From Bacteroidota bacterium (lineage in GTDB: Bacteria; Bacteroidota; Bacteroidia; Chitinophagales; Chitinophagaceae): DNA of 64,000 nt. A model generated the notes under the pieces. That model was given only the letters and a program-made list of their open reading frames with translations. It ran no database searches and had not been told where the DNA came from. The DNA is taken from assembly GCA_018267575.1 (NCBI GenBank), contig JAFDYF010000004.1:1-64000 (forward strand), in the 5' to 3' direction. Positions within the stretch are counted from its first letter, which is position 1. Each line of letters starts with the position of its first letter. The position numbers were made by a program, and so were the translations under genes. This document shows positions 34,928 to 44,256 of the stretch, piece by piece.

Positions 34928-36043
34928 ATGGCTAAAACCGCATTGATCACAGGTGTTACCGGACAGGACGGCGCTTACTTGAGCGAATTATTATTGAGCA
35001 AGGGTTATCATGTTCATGGTATCAAAAGAAGGACTTCCCTATTCAATACCGATCGGATCGATCATCTCTATCAAGATCCCCATGAGTCCAATGTTCATTT
35101 TAAACTTCATTATGGCGATCTTACGGATTCAACCAACCTGATCCGTTTGGTGCAGGAAATACAACCCGATGAGATTTATAACCTGGCGGCGATGAGCCAT
35201 GTGCATGTAAGTTTTGAAACACCGGAATATACCGCCAATGCAGATGGGATTGGTACACTCCGATTGTTGGAAGCAGTGAGGCTTTTGGGTCTTACAAAAA
35301 AAACACGTGTATATCAAGCCTCCACTTCTGAACTCTATGGTTTGGTGCAGGCCGTGCCTCAGCGTGAGACAACCCCGTTTTATCCAAGGTCGCCCTATGC
35401 GGTAGCCAAACTATATGCTTATTGGATTACGGTGAATTACCGCGAAGCTTATCAAATGTATGCAACCAATGGAATTTTGTTCAATCATGAATCGCCTTTA
35501 CGTGGTGAGACTTTTGTGACCAGAAAAATAACACGGGCTGTTGCCAAAATTGCATTGGGTCTGCAGGATAAAATCTTTTTGGGCAACCTGGATGCCAAAC
35601 GCGATTGGGGCCACGCCAAAGACTATGTGGAAGCCATGTGGAGGATATTGCAGCAACCCGAGCCGGAAGATTATGTGATTGCCACTGGAGTTACTACGCC
35701 TGTTAGGGAATTTGTGCGTATGGCCTTTGCAGAAACAGGTATCGAACTCGAATTCAAAGGCAGTGGCAAAGAGGAAAAAGCAATTGTAAAAGCTTGTCAT
35801 CATCCGGAATATCAAGTGCCCATTGGCAAAGAAGTAGTGGTGGTGGATGAAAAATATTATCGCCCCACAGAAGTAGATTTGTTGATTGGGGATGCAACGA
35901 AGGCTTTTCAGAAACTCGGTTGGAAACCAAAATATGATTTGGCCATGCTGGTCAAAGAAATGGTGGAAGCGGATGTAACTTCTTTTAAAAAGGAAAAATT
36001 ATTGAAAGAGTCTGGTTTTTATATAAAGAACCAGTTCGAGTAA
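34928..36043 (+). CDS. gmd: GDP-mannose 4,6-dehydratase
   Basis: Converts GDP-mannose to GDP-4-keto-6-deoxymannose, the branch point to GDP-fucose and GDP-perosamine. 371 residues. The NADP-binding [10 protein letters not shown] is at residues 9-18, with [15 protein letters not shown] and the SDR pair Y157-x3-K161 after STSELYG. Partner fcl follows. It can also feed the perosamine-synthase-like gene at 4723. Confidence 0.97.
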   Translation: MAKTALITGVTGQDGAYLSELLLSKGYHVHGIKRRTSLFNTDRIDHLYQDPHESNVHFKLHYGDLTDSTNLIRLVQEIQPDEIYNLAAMSHVHVSFETPEYTANADGIGTLRLLEAVRLLGLTKKTRVYQASTSELYGLVQAVPQRETTPFYPRSPYAVAKLYAYWITVNYREAYQMYATNGILFNHESPLRGETFVTRKITRAVAKIALGLQDKIFLGNLDAKRDWGHAKDYVEAMWRILQQPEPEDYVIATGVTTPVREFVRMAFAETGIELEFKGSGKEEKAIVKACHHPEYQVPIGKEVVVVDEKYYRPTEVDLLIGDATKAFQKLGWKPKYDLAMLVKEMVEADVTSFKKEKLLKESGFYIKNQFE

Positions 36044-36230
36044 ATGATTCAATATTGTTTTGCAAAGTGGGACTAAAGGATTTGTGAAGATTTGTTTTAG
36101 AATGAGATTATAAAACCATGTAGTGCTCCGCTCCCTCTGTGCAAACCTCCCTTCCCTCTGTGGTTTAAAAACTTTTTGTAAAAGGCTTTTGAATTGGAAA
36201 GGATTGGTCACAACCATCGATTAGATTTTT
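36044..36230. repeat. Spacer between gmd and fcl with period-9 repeat words
   Basis: A 187-bp gap interrupts the gmd-fcl pair. Bases 36133-36165 carry ccctctgtg, caaacctcc and cttccctctgtggt, closely matching 22951-22982. No gene is supported. Confidence 0.65.
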
Positions 36231-37172
36231 ATGGACAAAAAAGATAAGATATATATAGCCGGTCATCGGGGTATGGTAGGTTCCGCCATTATGCGGAGAT
36301 TGCAGAAAGCAGGTTTTACCCATTTTATTGTAAAAACCTCCTCTGAACTGGACCTTCGCAATCAAGCGGGCGTGAATGATTTTTTTGCCCAAGAAAAGCC
36401 AGACTATGTTTTTTTGGCGGCTGCAAAAGTGGGGGGCATATTGGCAAACAATACTTACCGCGGCGAATTTTTGTATGATAACCTGATGATCCAAAACAAT
36501 GTGATCCATGCAGCACATCTGAACCATGTAAAAAAACTGATGTTTCTCGGCTCTTCCTGCATTTATCCCAAACTGGCTCCACAACCACTGAAAGAAGAAT
36601 ACCTTTTAACAGGTGAACTGGAAGCCACCAATGAACCTTATGCCATTGCTAAGATAACGGGCATCAAGATGTGCGATGCCTATCGCTCTCAGTATGGTAG
36701 TAATTTTATTTCCGTGATGCCTACCAACCTATATGGCCCTAATGATAATTACGATCTGCATAACTCACATGTATTGCCGGCACTGATCAGAAAATTCCAT
36801 GAAGCGAAACTCAATCAAGATCCCTTTGTAACTATTTGGGGATCGGGAAAACCGCGACGCGAATTTTTGCATGCCGATGACCTCGCCGATGCCTGTGTGT
36901 TTTTGATGGATAACTTTAATGACCCGGGCTTTGTAAATATTGGCACGGGCGATGATATCGAAATCAAAGAGCTGGCCTTGCTGGTAAAGAAAATAGTGGG
37001 GTATTCGGGAGAAATGAAGCACGACCTAAGCAAACCAGATGGCACGCCCAGAAAACTAATGGATATCACAAAACTGCAAAGCATGGGCTGGAAGGCGAGA
37101 ATTGGTTTGGAACAGGGCATCGCCGCCGTGTATGAAGAATTTTGCAAAGGGAAAGAGATGAAAACCGTTTAA
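36231..37172 (+). CDS. fcl: GDP-L-fucose synthase
   Basis: Bifunctional epimerase/reductase that makes GDP-L-fucose from the Gmd product. 313 residues. GHRGMVGSA at residues 11-19 binds NADP; the SDR pair is Y137-x3-K141, after [17 protein letters not shown], a family signature. Supplies donor for the GT11 proteins at 15142 and possibly 23181. Confidence 0.97.
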   Translation: MDKKDKIYIAGHRGMVGSAIMRRLQKAGFTHFIVKTSSELDLRNQAGVNDFFAQEKPDYVFLAAAKVGGILANNTYRGEFLYDNLMIQNNVIHAAHLNHVKKLMFLGSSCIYPKLAPQPLKEEYLLTGELEATNEPYAIAKITGIKMCDAYRSQYGSNFISVMPTNLYGPNDNYDLHNSHVLPALIRKFHEAKLNQDPFVTIWGSGKPRREFLHADDLADACVFLMDNFNDPGFVNIGTGDDIEIKELALLVKKIVGYSGEMKHDLSKPDGTPRKLMDITKLQSMGWKARIGLEQGIAAVYEEFCKGKEMKTV

Positions 37173-37188
37173 GATTTATTTGATCGAC

Positions 37189-37929
37189 ATGTTTTCTTTT
37201 TTTCACAAAAAAAATATAGGGAAAGTGGATTTCAGCGAGTTGGGTTGCGATATGCATTCCCACCTGATCCCGGGCATTGATGATGGATCACCCAGTCTGG
37301 ATGTCTCGCTCAAACTCATTGATGGGATGGTTGGACTTGGGTTTAAAAAAATCATTACCACACCACATATCATGTGGGATATGTATAAGAATACATCTGA
37401 AACCATACTCCCCGGATACCAGCAAGTAAAAGCGGCGCTCCAGAAAAACAAAGTACCCGTTGAGTTTGAAGTGGCCGCGGAATATTTTTTGGATGATTAT
37501 TTTGAGAAACTGCTCGATACCGAAACCCCGCTTCTTAGTTTTAATAATAATATGGTGCTGGTGGAATTTTCTTTTGTACAGGAACCCGCCGAGCTAAAAT
37601 CGATCTTGTTCAAAATGCAGGTGCGGGGCTACCAACCCGTGATTGCCCACCCCGAGCGCTATCTATACTTTGGCGCCAAGAAACATTGGTACGATGATAT
37701 CAAGGATACAGGCTGCTATTTCCAGTTGAATGCCTTGTCCCTTTCCGGATTTTATGGTAAAATGCCCATTGAATTGGCGAATTACCTGATCAAGAAAAAA
37801 TATATTAACCTTATCGGAACCGACCTCCACAACGACCGGCACCTAGAAATGCTGGGTGATTCCTCCCCTTATTTTAGTATTATCAAAAAATTGATGGATT
37901 CTGGGGAAATGCTCAACCCCAATCTTTAA
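37189..37929 (+). CDS. CpsB/YwqE-like PHP-domain tyrosine phosphatase
   Basis: PHP-fold protein tyrosine phosphatase, about 246 residues, that in other bacteria dephosphorylates the BY-kinase controlling capsule chain export. Metal ligands are visible: DMHSHLIPGIDDG, TTPHIMWD, VIAHPERY and GTDLHNDRH. ATG at 37189 (MFSFFHKKN); the frame also opens at a TTG at 37180. It closes the polysaccharide locus; no Wzc-type kinase gene is in this window. 16 bp after fcl. Confidence 0.92.
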   Translation: MFSFFHKKNIGKVDFSELGCDMHSHLIPGIDDGSPSLDVSLKLIDGMVGLGFKKIITTPHIMWDMYKNTSETILPGYQQVKAALQKNKVPVEFEVAAEYFLDDYFEKLLDTETPLLSFNNNMVLVEFSFVQEPAELKSILFKMQVRGYQPVIAHPERYLYFGAKKHWYDDIKDTGCYFQLNALSLSGFYGKMPIELANYLIKKKYINLIGTDLHNDRHLEMLGDSSPYFSIIKKLMDSGEMLNPNL

Positions 37930-38010
37930 GGTCCTCATTCCCATCACTTTCTTCCCTCCCTTCTTTTTTCAATCCCTGATTTCCAAAAAAAGTGTAAGAT
38001 TTGTAGTCAA

Positions 38011-38023
38011 TTTGTTAAACAAA
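38011..38023. promoter_or_regulatory. Candidate CarH-type operator upstream of the regulator gene
   Basis: Perfect 13-base odd palindrome TTTGTTAAACAAA, 28 bp before the start of the MerR-family regulator. Its core TGTTAAACA also occurs before the sigma gene and, inverted, before crtB. Its leading TTTG could itself be a Bacteroidota -33 box, so binding there would block or control autoregulated transcription. Confidence 0.55.
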
Positions 38024-38050
38024 ATAATGTTGGCTTTTGTATTATAATCT

Positions 38051-38929
38051 ATGAAAGAATTTACCATCAAGGATTTGGAAAACCTATCTGGTATCAAGGC
38101 CCATACGATCCGTATATGGGAACAGCGTTATTCGTTCCTAAAGCCCAAGAGAACGGAAACGAATATCCGTTTTTACAGCAACCATGAATTGAAGACCTTG
38201 CTGAATATTGCCCTCCTCACCCGCTTTGGCTATAAGATATCACATATCGATAAGATGAACGAAGCGGAGTTGGAGAAGCATATCCTTTCCCTATCTACTG
38301 CAGAGGCCCAGCAGGAGCGGGTGGTGAACGATCTGATACAGTCCATGATAACCTTGGATATAGAAAAATTTGAGAACATCATCGACAACTATATTATATC
38401 CAAAGGAACCGATAAAACAATTTTACAGGTTATCTTTCCTTTTCTTGACCGCATTGGCATTTTATGGTTGACCAACCATATCAACCCAGGGCAGGAGCAT
38501 TTGGTCACCAATATCATCAGGCAAAAGCTGATTGTGGGTATTGAAGGGGTCTCCAGCCATATTTCCCGTAACAAAAAGATCATGCTTTTTTTACCAGAAA
38601 GGGAATATCACGAAATCGGTCTTTTATACGCCAATTATCTGTTCAAGCGGCATGGCATCAAAGTGTATTATTTGGGTGCAGATGTGCCATTGAAGGATAT
38701 CGCTATGCTATGTGAGCATCTCAAACCTGATTATCTATATACCCACCTCACCTGTGTCACAGGCAATTTCCAATTGGAGAAATATCTTTCCCAATTTCAA
38801 AGTCTCATCCCCAAAATCCCCTTGGTCATTTCTGGAAGGCTCTGCCAAAAATACAAGAGCAAAACCCCCTCAATGGTCCAGATTAAAAAATCACTGCCAG
38901 AAATGCTGGAATTTGTCAGTAATCTCTAA
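38051..38929 (+). CDS. MerR-family regulator with cobalamin-binding domain (CarH/LitR-like photoreceptor)
   Basis: DNA-binding regulator of 292 residues. Residues 1-70 are a MerR winged helix (FTIKDLENLSGIKAHTIRIW). Residues about 90-170 are the helical cap and about 175-290 the B12-binding domain. The CarH photoreceptor residues are all present: W139-x9-E149-H150 for the adenosyl group, and H187 in E185-Y-H-E-I-G190 as lower axial ligand. In known CarH, adenosylcobalamin holds a dark tetramer on DNA and light breaks it. Stands before an ECF sigma gene and the carotenoid operon, its likely targets. Confidence 0.9.
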   Translation: MKEFTIKDLENLSGIKAHTIRIWEQRYSFLKPKRTETNIRFYSNHELKTLLNIALLTRFGYKISHIDKMNEAELEKHILSLSTAEAQQERVVNDLIQSMITLDIEKFENIIDNYIISKGTDKTILQVIFPFLDRIGILWLTNHINPGQEHLVTNIIRQKLIVGIEGVSSHISRNKKIMLFLPEREYHEIGLLYANYLFKRHGIKVYYLGADVPLKDIAMLCEHLKPDYLYTHLTCVTGNFQLEKYLSQFQSLIPKIPLVISGRLCQKYKSKTPSMVQIKKSLPEMLEFVSNL

Positions 38930-38990
38930 GCCTCCTGTCAGGAATTTCCTTCATTTGTCATTCTGCCAGCCAGAATTTTCGAAATAAGTA

Positions 38991-39009
38991 AATATTTTAC
39001 TAAAATATT
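38991..39009. promoter_or_regulatory. 19-bp perfect palindrome before the sigma gene
   Basis: AATATTTTACTAAAATATT is a perfect odd palindrome with 9-bp arms, in the 144-bp gap between the CarH-like gene and the ECF sigma gene. Being pure A/T in its arms and lacking a T run it is not a typical terminator. It could be a second operator or part of the sigma promoter. Confidence 0.4.
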
Positions 39010-39058
39010 ACGAAAAAATATTTTGGGCTTTGTTTTTGTTTAAATTCGTTATTGCAAA

Positions 39059-39067
39059 TGTTAAACA
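39059..39067. promoter_or_regulatory. Candidate CarH-type operator at the sigma gene
   Basis: TGTTAAACA, identical to the core at 38013-38021, lies 7 bp before the ATG of the ECF sigma gene. A related half TTTGTTTAA sits at 39035-39043 and is the exact complement-reverse of TTAAACAAA at 39061-39069, giving a 9-bp inverted repeat with a 17-bp spacer. Confidence 0.5.
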
Positions 39068-39073
39068 AAGACT

Positions 39074-39574
39074 ATGTCAACTTTAGAATTCAACCAACTG
39101 TTAGTGAACAATGCAGAGTTTTTGAAACCCTTTGCCATCACCCTGACAAAGGATTCAGAAGCAGCCAAGGACCTGTTTCAGGAAACCTTGTACAGAGCCT
39201 TAGCCAATAAGGAAAAGTTCAATGTGGGTACCAATATCAAGGCATGGCTCTATACCATGATGCGGAATATTTTTATTAATAATTACCGCAGACGGGTAAA
39301 GCAGAATACCATTTTCGACAATACGGCCAATGAGTTTTTGCTAAACCTAAATCAAGGGGCGGTGGCGAATGCTGCAGAAAGCAACCTGCGAATTAAGGAT
39401 ATACAATTGGCGGTCCACAACCTGCCAGAGATATTCCGCAACCCATTCCTGCTTTATTTTGATGGCTTCAAGTACCATGAAATTGCAGATATGCTGCAGG
39501 AACCCTTGGGCACCATCAAAAGCCGCATCCATTTTGCCAGGAAACTTTTAAAGGCCCAAATAGAAAAACAATAA
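39074..39574 (+). CDS. ECF-type RNA polymerase sigma factor linked to carotenogenesis
   Basis: Sigma-70 family ECF factor of 166 residues. Region 2 covers about residues 14-80 (AKDLFQETLYRALANKEKF, IKAWLYTMMRNIFINNYRRR), and region 4 about 105-160 (FRNPFLLYFDGFKYHEIADML, GTIKSRIHFARKLL). No anti-sigma gene is adjacent. Lying between a CarH-like repressor and crtI, 11 bp from crtI, it probably plays the role of LitS/CarQ-type factors: repressor released by light, sigma made, crt genes transcribed. That circuit is inferred from synteny. Confidence 0.9.
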   Translation: MSTLEFNQLLVNNAEFLKPFAITLTKDSEAAKDLFQETLYRALANKEKFNVGTNIKAWLYTMMRNIFINNYRRRVKQNTIFDNTANEFLLNLNQGAVANAAESNLRIKDIQLAVHNLPEIFRNPFLLYFDGFKYHEIADMLQEPLGTIKSRIHFARKLLKAQIEKQ

Positions 39575-39585
39575 TACCACACAGT

Positions 39586-41064
39586 TTGCAAAAAAAAGCG
39601 GTTGTTATTGGAAGTGGTTTTTCGGGCTTATCGACCGCGGCTTTTATGGCAAAGGCGGGTTGGGAAGTGCATGTACTCGAAAAGCATGATCAGCCGGGCG
39701 GCAGGGCAAGACGGCTCAAGGTCAATGGGTTTATTTTTGATATGGGTCCCAGTTGGTACTGGATGCCCGATGTTTTTGAAAGGTTCTTTGCCCAGTTCGG
39801 CAAATCCCCCTCCGATTATTATGAGCTTCAAAGATTGAATCCTTCCTATCGTGTTTATTGGGAAGAGGGTGGCGTGGATATACCTGCCAATCTCGATGAA
39901 TTAAAAAAACTGTTTGAAGAGTTTGAACAAGGCTCTTCAAAAAAATTAGATCGATTTCTGGAAGAAGCAGCCTATAAATATGAGACTGGCATAAAAAATT
40001 TAGTCTTCAAGCCCGGTCGCTCTATGTTGGAATTTATGGATTGGGATTTGATGAAAGGCCTTATTAGGTTGGATGTATTTACCTCCATAAAAAAGCATGT
40101 TTCCAAATATTTCAAGCACCCTAAGATCCGGCAACTGTTGGAGTTCCCCGTGCTTTTTTTAGGTGCATTGCCGGAAGATACCCCCGCACTCTATAGCCTG
40201 ATGAACTACGCGGATATCATGGGGGGTACTTGGTATCCACAGGGTGGCATGTTCCAGATTGCGGAGGCCATGCATCAGTTGGCGGAAAGCCTGGGTGTAC
40301 AGTTCCATTTCAATGAAAACGTAAATAAGATTGAAATACAAAATGGTCTGGCCACAAAATTGTTTACAGATGCCAATGAGTTTGATGCCGATGTGGTAAT
40401 CGGTAGCGCCGATTATCATTTTATAGAAACCCAATTATTACCAGAAGGTTTCCAAAGCTATTCAGACGCATATTGGGAAAAACGACGGATGGCGCCCTCC
40501 TGTCTTATTTTTTATATCGGGCTGAATAAAAAGCTGAATGATATTTCGCACCACTCCTTATTTTTTGATGCCCCTTTCGAAAAGCATGCCAAGGAGATAT
40601 ATATAGAAAAGCAATGGCCCGAGGAGCCGCTATTTTATGTGAGTGCGACTTCGGTTACCGATAGTAGTGTGGCGCCGCCGGGATGTGAAAACCTATTTAT
40701 CTTGATACCCTTGGCTGCTGGGCTGGAGCAGGACGATGAGGCGCATCACGAAAAATGCTTTTCGGCGGTGATTAACAGATTGGAAAAACATTTGGGCCAA
40801 TCTATTTCCGATTCGATTATTTATAAGCAATCATTTTCGCAGAGCGATTTTATTTCGGCTTACAATTCTTTTAAGGGCAATGCCTATGGACTTGCCAATA
40901 CGCTTTTGCAAACAGCCGTTTTCAAGCCTGCTTGCCGCAGCAAAAAAGTGAAAAACCTGTTTTATACAGGCCAGTTGACCGTGCCGGGGCCGGGGGTGCC
41001 GCCCAGTATTATCAGTGGTGAAGTGGTCGCCAAGCAGGTGATTAAATACTACCACTCATGTTAA
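39586..41064 (+). CDS. crtI: Phytoene desaturase (TTG start)
   Basis: FAD-dependent desaturase of 492 residues converting phytoene to lycopene. The N-terminus KKAVVIGSGFSGLSTAAFM and EKHDQPGGRARRL are the dinucleotide-binding motifs; the C-terminal FYTGQLTVPGPGVPPSIISG is the CrtI signature. Translation probably starts at the TTG at 39586, immediately before the conserved strand and 11 bp after the sigma stop. First enzyme gene of the operon. Confidence 0.95.
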   Translation: MQKKAVVIGSGFSGLSTAAFMAKAGWEVHVLEKHDQPGGRARRLKVNGFIFDMGPSWYWMPDVFERFFAQFGKSPSDYYELQRLNPSYRVYWEEGGVDIPANLDELKKLFEEFEQGSSKKLDRFLEEAAYKYETGIKNLVFKPGRSMLEFMDWDLMKGLIRLDVFTSIKKHVSKYFKHPKIRQLLEFPVLFLGALPEDTPALYSLMNYADIMGGTWYPQGGMFQIAEAMHQLAESLGVQFHFNENVNKIEIQNGLATKLFTDANEFDADVVIGSADYHFIETQLLPEGFQSYSDAYWEKRRMAPSCLIFYIGLNKKLNDISHHSLFFDAPFEKHAKEIYIEKQWPEEPLFYVSATSVTDSSVAPPGCENLFILIPLAAGLEQDDEAHHEKCFSAVINRLEKHLGQSISDSIIYKQSFSQSDFISAYNSFKGNAYGLANTLLQTAVFKPACRSKKVKNLFYTGQLTVPGPGVPPSIISGEVVAKQVIKYYHSC

Positions 41065-41091
41065 GCAAAATTTAGTTGATATGGGCAGAAA

Positions 41092-41145
41092 TGTTTAACA
41101 AAAAAAGACTAATTGCCTAGGTTCAGATAATTTACAAGTTAAACA
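41092..41145. promoter_or_regulatory. Paired candidate operators upstream of crtB
   Basis: TGTTTAACA (41092-41100) is the reverse complement of TGTTAAACA found before the regulator and sigma genes. AGTTAAACA (41137-41145), one mismatch from it, lies 45 bp further on, about four helical turns away and on the same face. The 114-bp gap between crtI and crtB is the longest inside this operon, fitting an internal promoter. Confidence 0.5.
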
Positions 41146-41178
41146 CAATTTTAATAAACACCTGAGGACACAGTTACG

Positions 41179-42012
41179 ATGGAATTATTTTTTGATGTCA
41201 GCCAACGTTGCAGCCAGATTACCACCGAAGCGTATAGTACTTCCTTTGCTTCTGCCATCAAACTATTGCATAGGGATATCCGGAAACCAATTTATAATAT
41301 TTACGGCTTTGTTCGTTTTGCGGATGAGATTGTGGATAGTTTTCATGCTTTTGAAAAGCAAACCCTGCTTGCAGAATTTAAAGCGGAAACCTTCAAGGCT
41401 ATCCATCAAAAAATCAGTCTCAACCCTATCCTCCATAGTTTTCAGGCCACGGTAAATGAGTTCCATATCGATCATGGATTGATCCATGATTTTTTTAAGA
41501 GCATGGAAATGGATTTGAATGCACAGCAATATGATGGCTCACTATACAATGAATATATATATGGAAGTGCCGAAGTAGTGGGCTTGATGTGCCTGTATGT
41601 TTTTTGCGAAGGAGATAAAGACAAATGGGAGCAATTAAAGCCCTATGCACGATCTTTGGGTGCGGCCTTTCAAAAGGTGAATTTTTTGAGAGATGCCCGA
41701 TTCGATTACGAGCAATTGAAACGCACTTATTTTCCCGGAGTTGATTTTAGTAATTTTACCGTTTCGATGAAGCAGCAAATTGAAATGGATATCGCTGCCG
41801 ACTTTCATCATGCTTATCAAGGTGTCAAATTATTGCCATTGAAAGCCAGGTTTGGGGTATATGTGGCTTATAAATATTATGCATCGCTTTTCAAGAAGAT
41901 CAAGAAAACCCATTCTTCCTATATCTGGGATACCCGTATTCGGATCTCTGATTATCGAAAAGCGTTGATTGTATTGAGGGCGATTTTGAAAAATCAATTG
42001 AACCTAATTTGA
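41179..42012 (+). CDS. crtB: Phytoene synthase
   Basis: Condenses two GGPP to phytoene. 277 residues. Both aspartate-rich motifs are present: FADEIVD (first DxxxD) near residue 52 and LRDARFDYEQL (second) near residue 170, followed by RTYFPG. GGPP synthase (crtE) is not in this window. Stop overlaps the upstream end of the idi frame. Confidence 0.95.
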   Translation: MELFFDVSQRCSQITTEAYSTSFASAIKLLHRDIRKPIYNIYGFVRFADEIVDSFHAFEKQTLLAEFKAETFKAIHQKISLNPILHSFQATVNEFHIDHGLIHDFFKSMEMDLNAQQYDGSLYNEYIYGSAEVVGLMCLYVFCEGDKDKWEQLKPYARSLGAAFQKVNFLRDARFDYEQLKRTYFPGVDFSNFTVSMKQQIEMDIAADFHHAYQGVKLLPLKARFGVYVAYKYYASLFKKIKKTHSSYIWDTRIRISDYRKALIVLRAILKNQLNLI

Positions 42013-42017
42013 CTACC

Positions 42018-42563
42018 ATGCCGAATGAGATTATCCTAGTGAATGAATTGGACAATATGGTGGGTACCATGGAAAAAATGGAAGCCCATCGAAAGGGTTT
42101 GCTGCATCGGGCATTTAGTGTTTTTATTTTCAATGATAAGGGAGAACTGCTGTTGCAGCAAAGGGCATTTGACAAATATCATAGTGCTGGTTTATGGACC
42201 AATAGTTGTTGCAGCCACCCGGCGCCGGGTGAAGCAACCAAGGATGCTGCCATTAGAAGAACCTTTGAGGAATTGGGCTTTAAGGTGGGATTGGAGGAAA
42301 TATTTCATTTTACATATAAGCATCATTTCGACAACGGCCTTACAGAATTTGAATACGACCATGTTTTCACAGGCTTTTACAATGCTAAGGTGAAACCAGA
42401 TCCAGCAGAAGTGGCCGATTTTCGTTTTATATCGGTAGAGGAGTTGGATGCCGATCTTATAAAGGCTCCAGAAAAATTCACGCCCTGGTTTCATATCGCT
42501 TGGCCCTTGGTAAGAGAATGGGTATTAGACAAACAATCTGTTCAAAAACAACATTTGCAATAA
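42018..42563 (+). CDS. idi: Isopentenyl-diphosphate isomerase, type 1
   Basis: Nudix-fold enzyme interconverting IPP and DMAPP, about 181 residues. LLHRAFSVFIFNDKGELLLQ, the cysteine motif WTNSCCSHP and the Nudix-like glutamate stretch (AIRRTFEELGF) are present, with EFEYDHVFTG further on. ATG at 42018 is preferred to a TTG at 42009 that overlaps crtB. Raises the supply of carotenoid precursors. Confidence 0.94.
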   Translation: MPNEIILVNELDNMVGTMEKMEAHRKGLLHRAFSVFIFNDKGELLLQQRAFDKYHSAGLWTNSCCSHPAPGEATKDAAIRRTFEELGFKVGLEEIFHFTYKHHFDNGLTEFEYDHVFTGFYNAKVKPDPAEVADFRFISVEELDADLIKAPEKFTPWFHIAWPLVREWVLDKQSVQKQHLQ

Positions 42564-42572
42564 GCTCATCGC

Positions 42573-43058
42573 ATGTACTTACTCATTTATATCGGAATCT
42601 TCCTGCTTACATTCATTACCATGGAGGGGCTTACCTGGCTTACGCATAAATATATCATGCACGGGTTGCTTTGGTATTTGCATGAGGACCATCATCAACC
42701 ACAGCCCGGCTTTTTTGAAAAGAACGATGCCTTTTTTCTCATATTTGCCATACCTGATATTTGTTGTCTATTGTTCTCCACTTTGTACCATGTGTATTGG
42801 CTGATGGCTATTGGCTTTGGCGTGATGGCTTATGGTCTTGCTTATTTTTTGGTACATGATGTGATCATCCACCAGCGGTTTAAATGGTTTTCCCATTCAC
42901 AAAATCGATATGTGCGGGCAATACGCTGGGCGCATAAAATGCACCACAAACATTTGAACAAAGAGGATGGGGAATCTTTTGGTATGCTGTATGTCCACAA
43001 AAAATACCGCCTGAAAGTGGCGCGGGATAATCAGATAAGGAAAGCACAAAAAATCTAA
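42573..43058 (+). CDS. crtZ: Beta-carotene hydroxylase
   Basis: Non-haem di-iron membrane hydroxylase of 161 residues that would turn beta-carotene into zeaxanthin. The histidine clusters are intact: HKYIMH, HEDHH, HDVIIH and HKMHHKH. About four hydrophobic segments. 9 bp after idi, 51 bp before crtY. Confidence 0.94.
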   Translation: MYLLIYIGIFLLTFITMEGLTWLTHKYIMHGLLWYLHEDHHQPQPGFFEKNDAFFLIFAIPDICCLLFSTLYHVYWLMAIGFGVMAYGLAYFLVHDVIIHQRFKWFSHSQNRYVRAIRWAHKMHHKHLNKEDGESFGMLYVHKKYRLKVARDNQIRKAQKI

Positions 43059-43109
43059 ACCATTTTCTGAATGGGTTTCAGTTGGCTTTAGTCAATCGGT
43101 ATTATATTC

Positions 43110-44249
43110 ATGGGTAAGCAATACGACTATATCATTTCGGGTGCCGGCTGTGCAGGCCTGAGCTTATTGATGCGCATGATCAGCTCTGGAAAGTTTAGCG
43201 ATAAAAAAATATTGCTCATCGACCAATCGGAAAAAAAGGTCAATGACCGTACTTGGTGCTTTTGGGAAAAGGAGCCAGGTTTTTTTGATGGCTTGGTTTA
43301 TCATCAATGGAAAAATCTTTGGTTTCACTCAAAAAAAGATTCCAGGTTGTTGAACATCGATCCCTATTCTTATAAAATGATCCGTGGGATTGATTTTTAT
43401 GATTATTGTTTCGACCGCATCCGTCAACAAAAAAATATTGACCTGATTTTTGGAAAAGTGGAAGCCATCAAAAGCGACGCTGGGGAAACTTTTCTGTTGA
43501 TGGATGGGGAAAAGATACGTGCAAACTATATTTTCAATAGTATCCGTTTTCAGCAGCCCACCCTCCAAAAAAAGGATTTTCTTTTGTTGCAGCATTTTAA
43601 GGGATGGGTGATTGAAGCGAGTGGAAATGTTTTTTCCTCAACTGATGCGACCTTGATGGATTTTCGGGTAAGCCAAGAGTATGGCATGGGCTTTTTTTAT
43701 GTGCTCCCATTTTCCAGTAGCAAGGCCTTGGTGGAGTTCACCCTTTTTTCCGAAAAACTATTGCCAGCAGCGGTATACGACCAGGAACTGGAAAATTATC
43801 TGAACCGATTTTATCAAACCATTATCTATTCAAAGCAGGAGGAAGAATTTGGTATCATACCCATGACGAATTACCAATTCCCATCAAAACAAAATAATAT
43901 TATTCATATCGGCATGGCGGGTGGGCAAACCAAGCCATCGAGCGGCTATACGTTTCAGTTTATACAAAAACAATCCGAAGCATTGGTAAGAAGTATGGTC
44001 GCAAATGGGGTGCCCCAATGTCAAGCTGCCAAAAAAAGATTCCATTTTTATGATAGCGTACTATTGAATGTGATATCGACAGGAAAAATATCGGGGGAAA
44101 ATATATTTGCGAACATGTTCAGTAAAAATAAGCCGACCGATATTTTCAAATTCCTGGATAATGAAAGCCATTGGTTACAGGATATCGGTATTATTCAATC
44201 TTTGCCCACCAAACCCTTTCTGCAGGCAGCACTCCAGCAAATTTTTTAG
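43110..44249 (+). CDS. crtY: Lycopene beta-cyclase (CrtY type)
   Basis: Flavoprotein of 379 residues that closes the ends of lycopene to beta-carotene. YDYIISGAGCAGLSLLMRM is the FAD motif; NDRTWCFWEK and GMAGGQTKPSSGYTFQFIQ are CrtY signatures. Last gene of the carotenoid operon, which would yield zeaxanthin. Convergent with the next gene at 7 bp. Confidence 0.94.
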   Translation: MGKQYDYIISGAGCAGLSLLMRMISSGKFSDKKILLIDQSEKKVNDRTWCFWEKEPGFFDGLVYHQWKNLWFHSKKDSRLLNIDPYSYKMIRGIDFYDYCFDRIRQQKNIDLIFGKVEAIKSDAGETFLLMDGEKIRANYIFNSIRFQQPTLQKKDFLLLQHFKGWVIEASGNVFSSTDATLMDFRVSQEYGMGFFYVLPFSSSKALVEFTLFSEKLLPAAVYDQELENYLNRFYQTIIYSKQEEEFGIIPMTNYQFPSKQNNIIHIGMAGGQTKPSSGYTFQFIQKQSEALVRSMVANGVPQCQAAKKRFHFYDSVLLNVISTGKISGENIFANMFSKNKPTDIFKFLDNESHWLQDIGIIQSLPTKPFLQAALQQIF

Positions 44250-44256
44250 CAATCGA

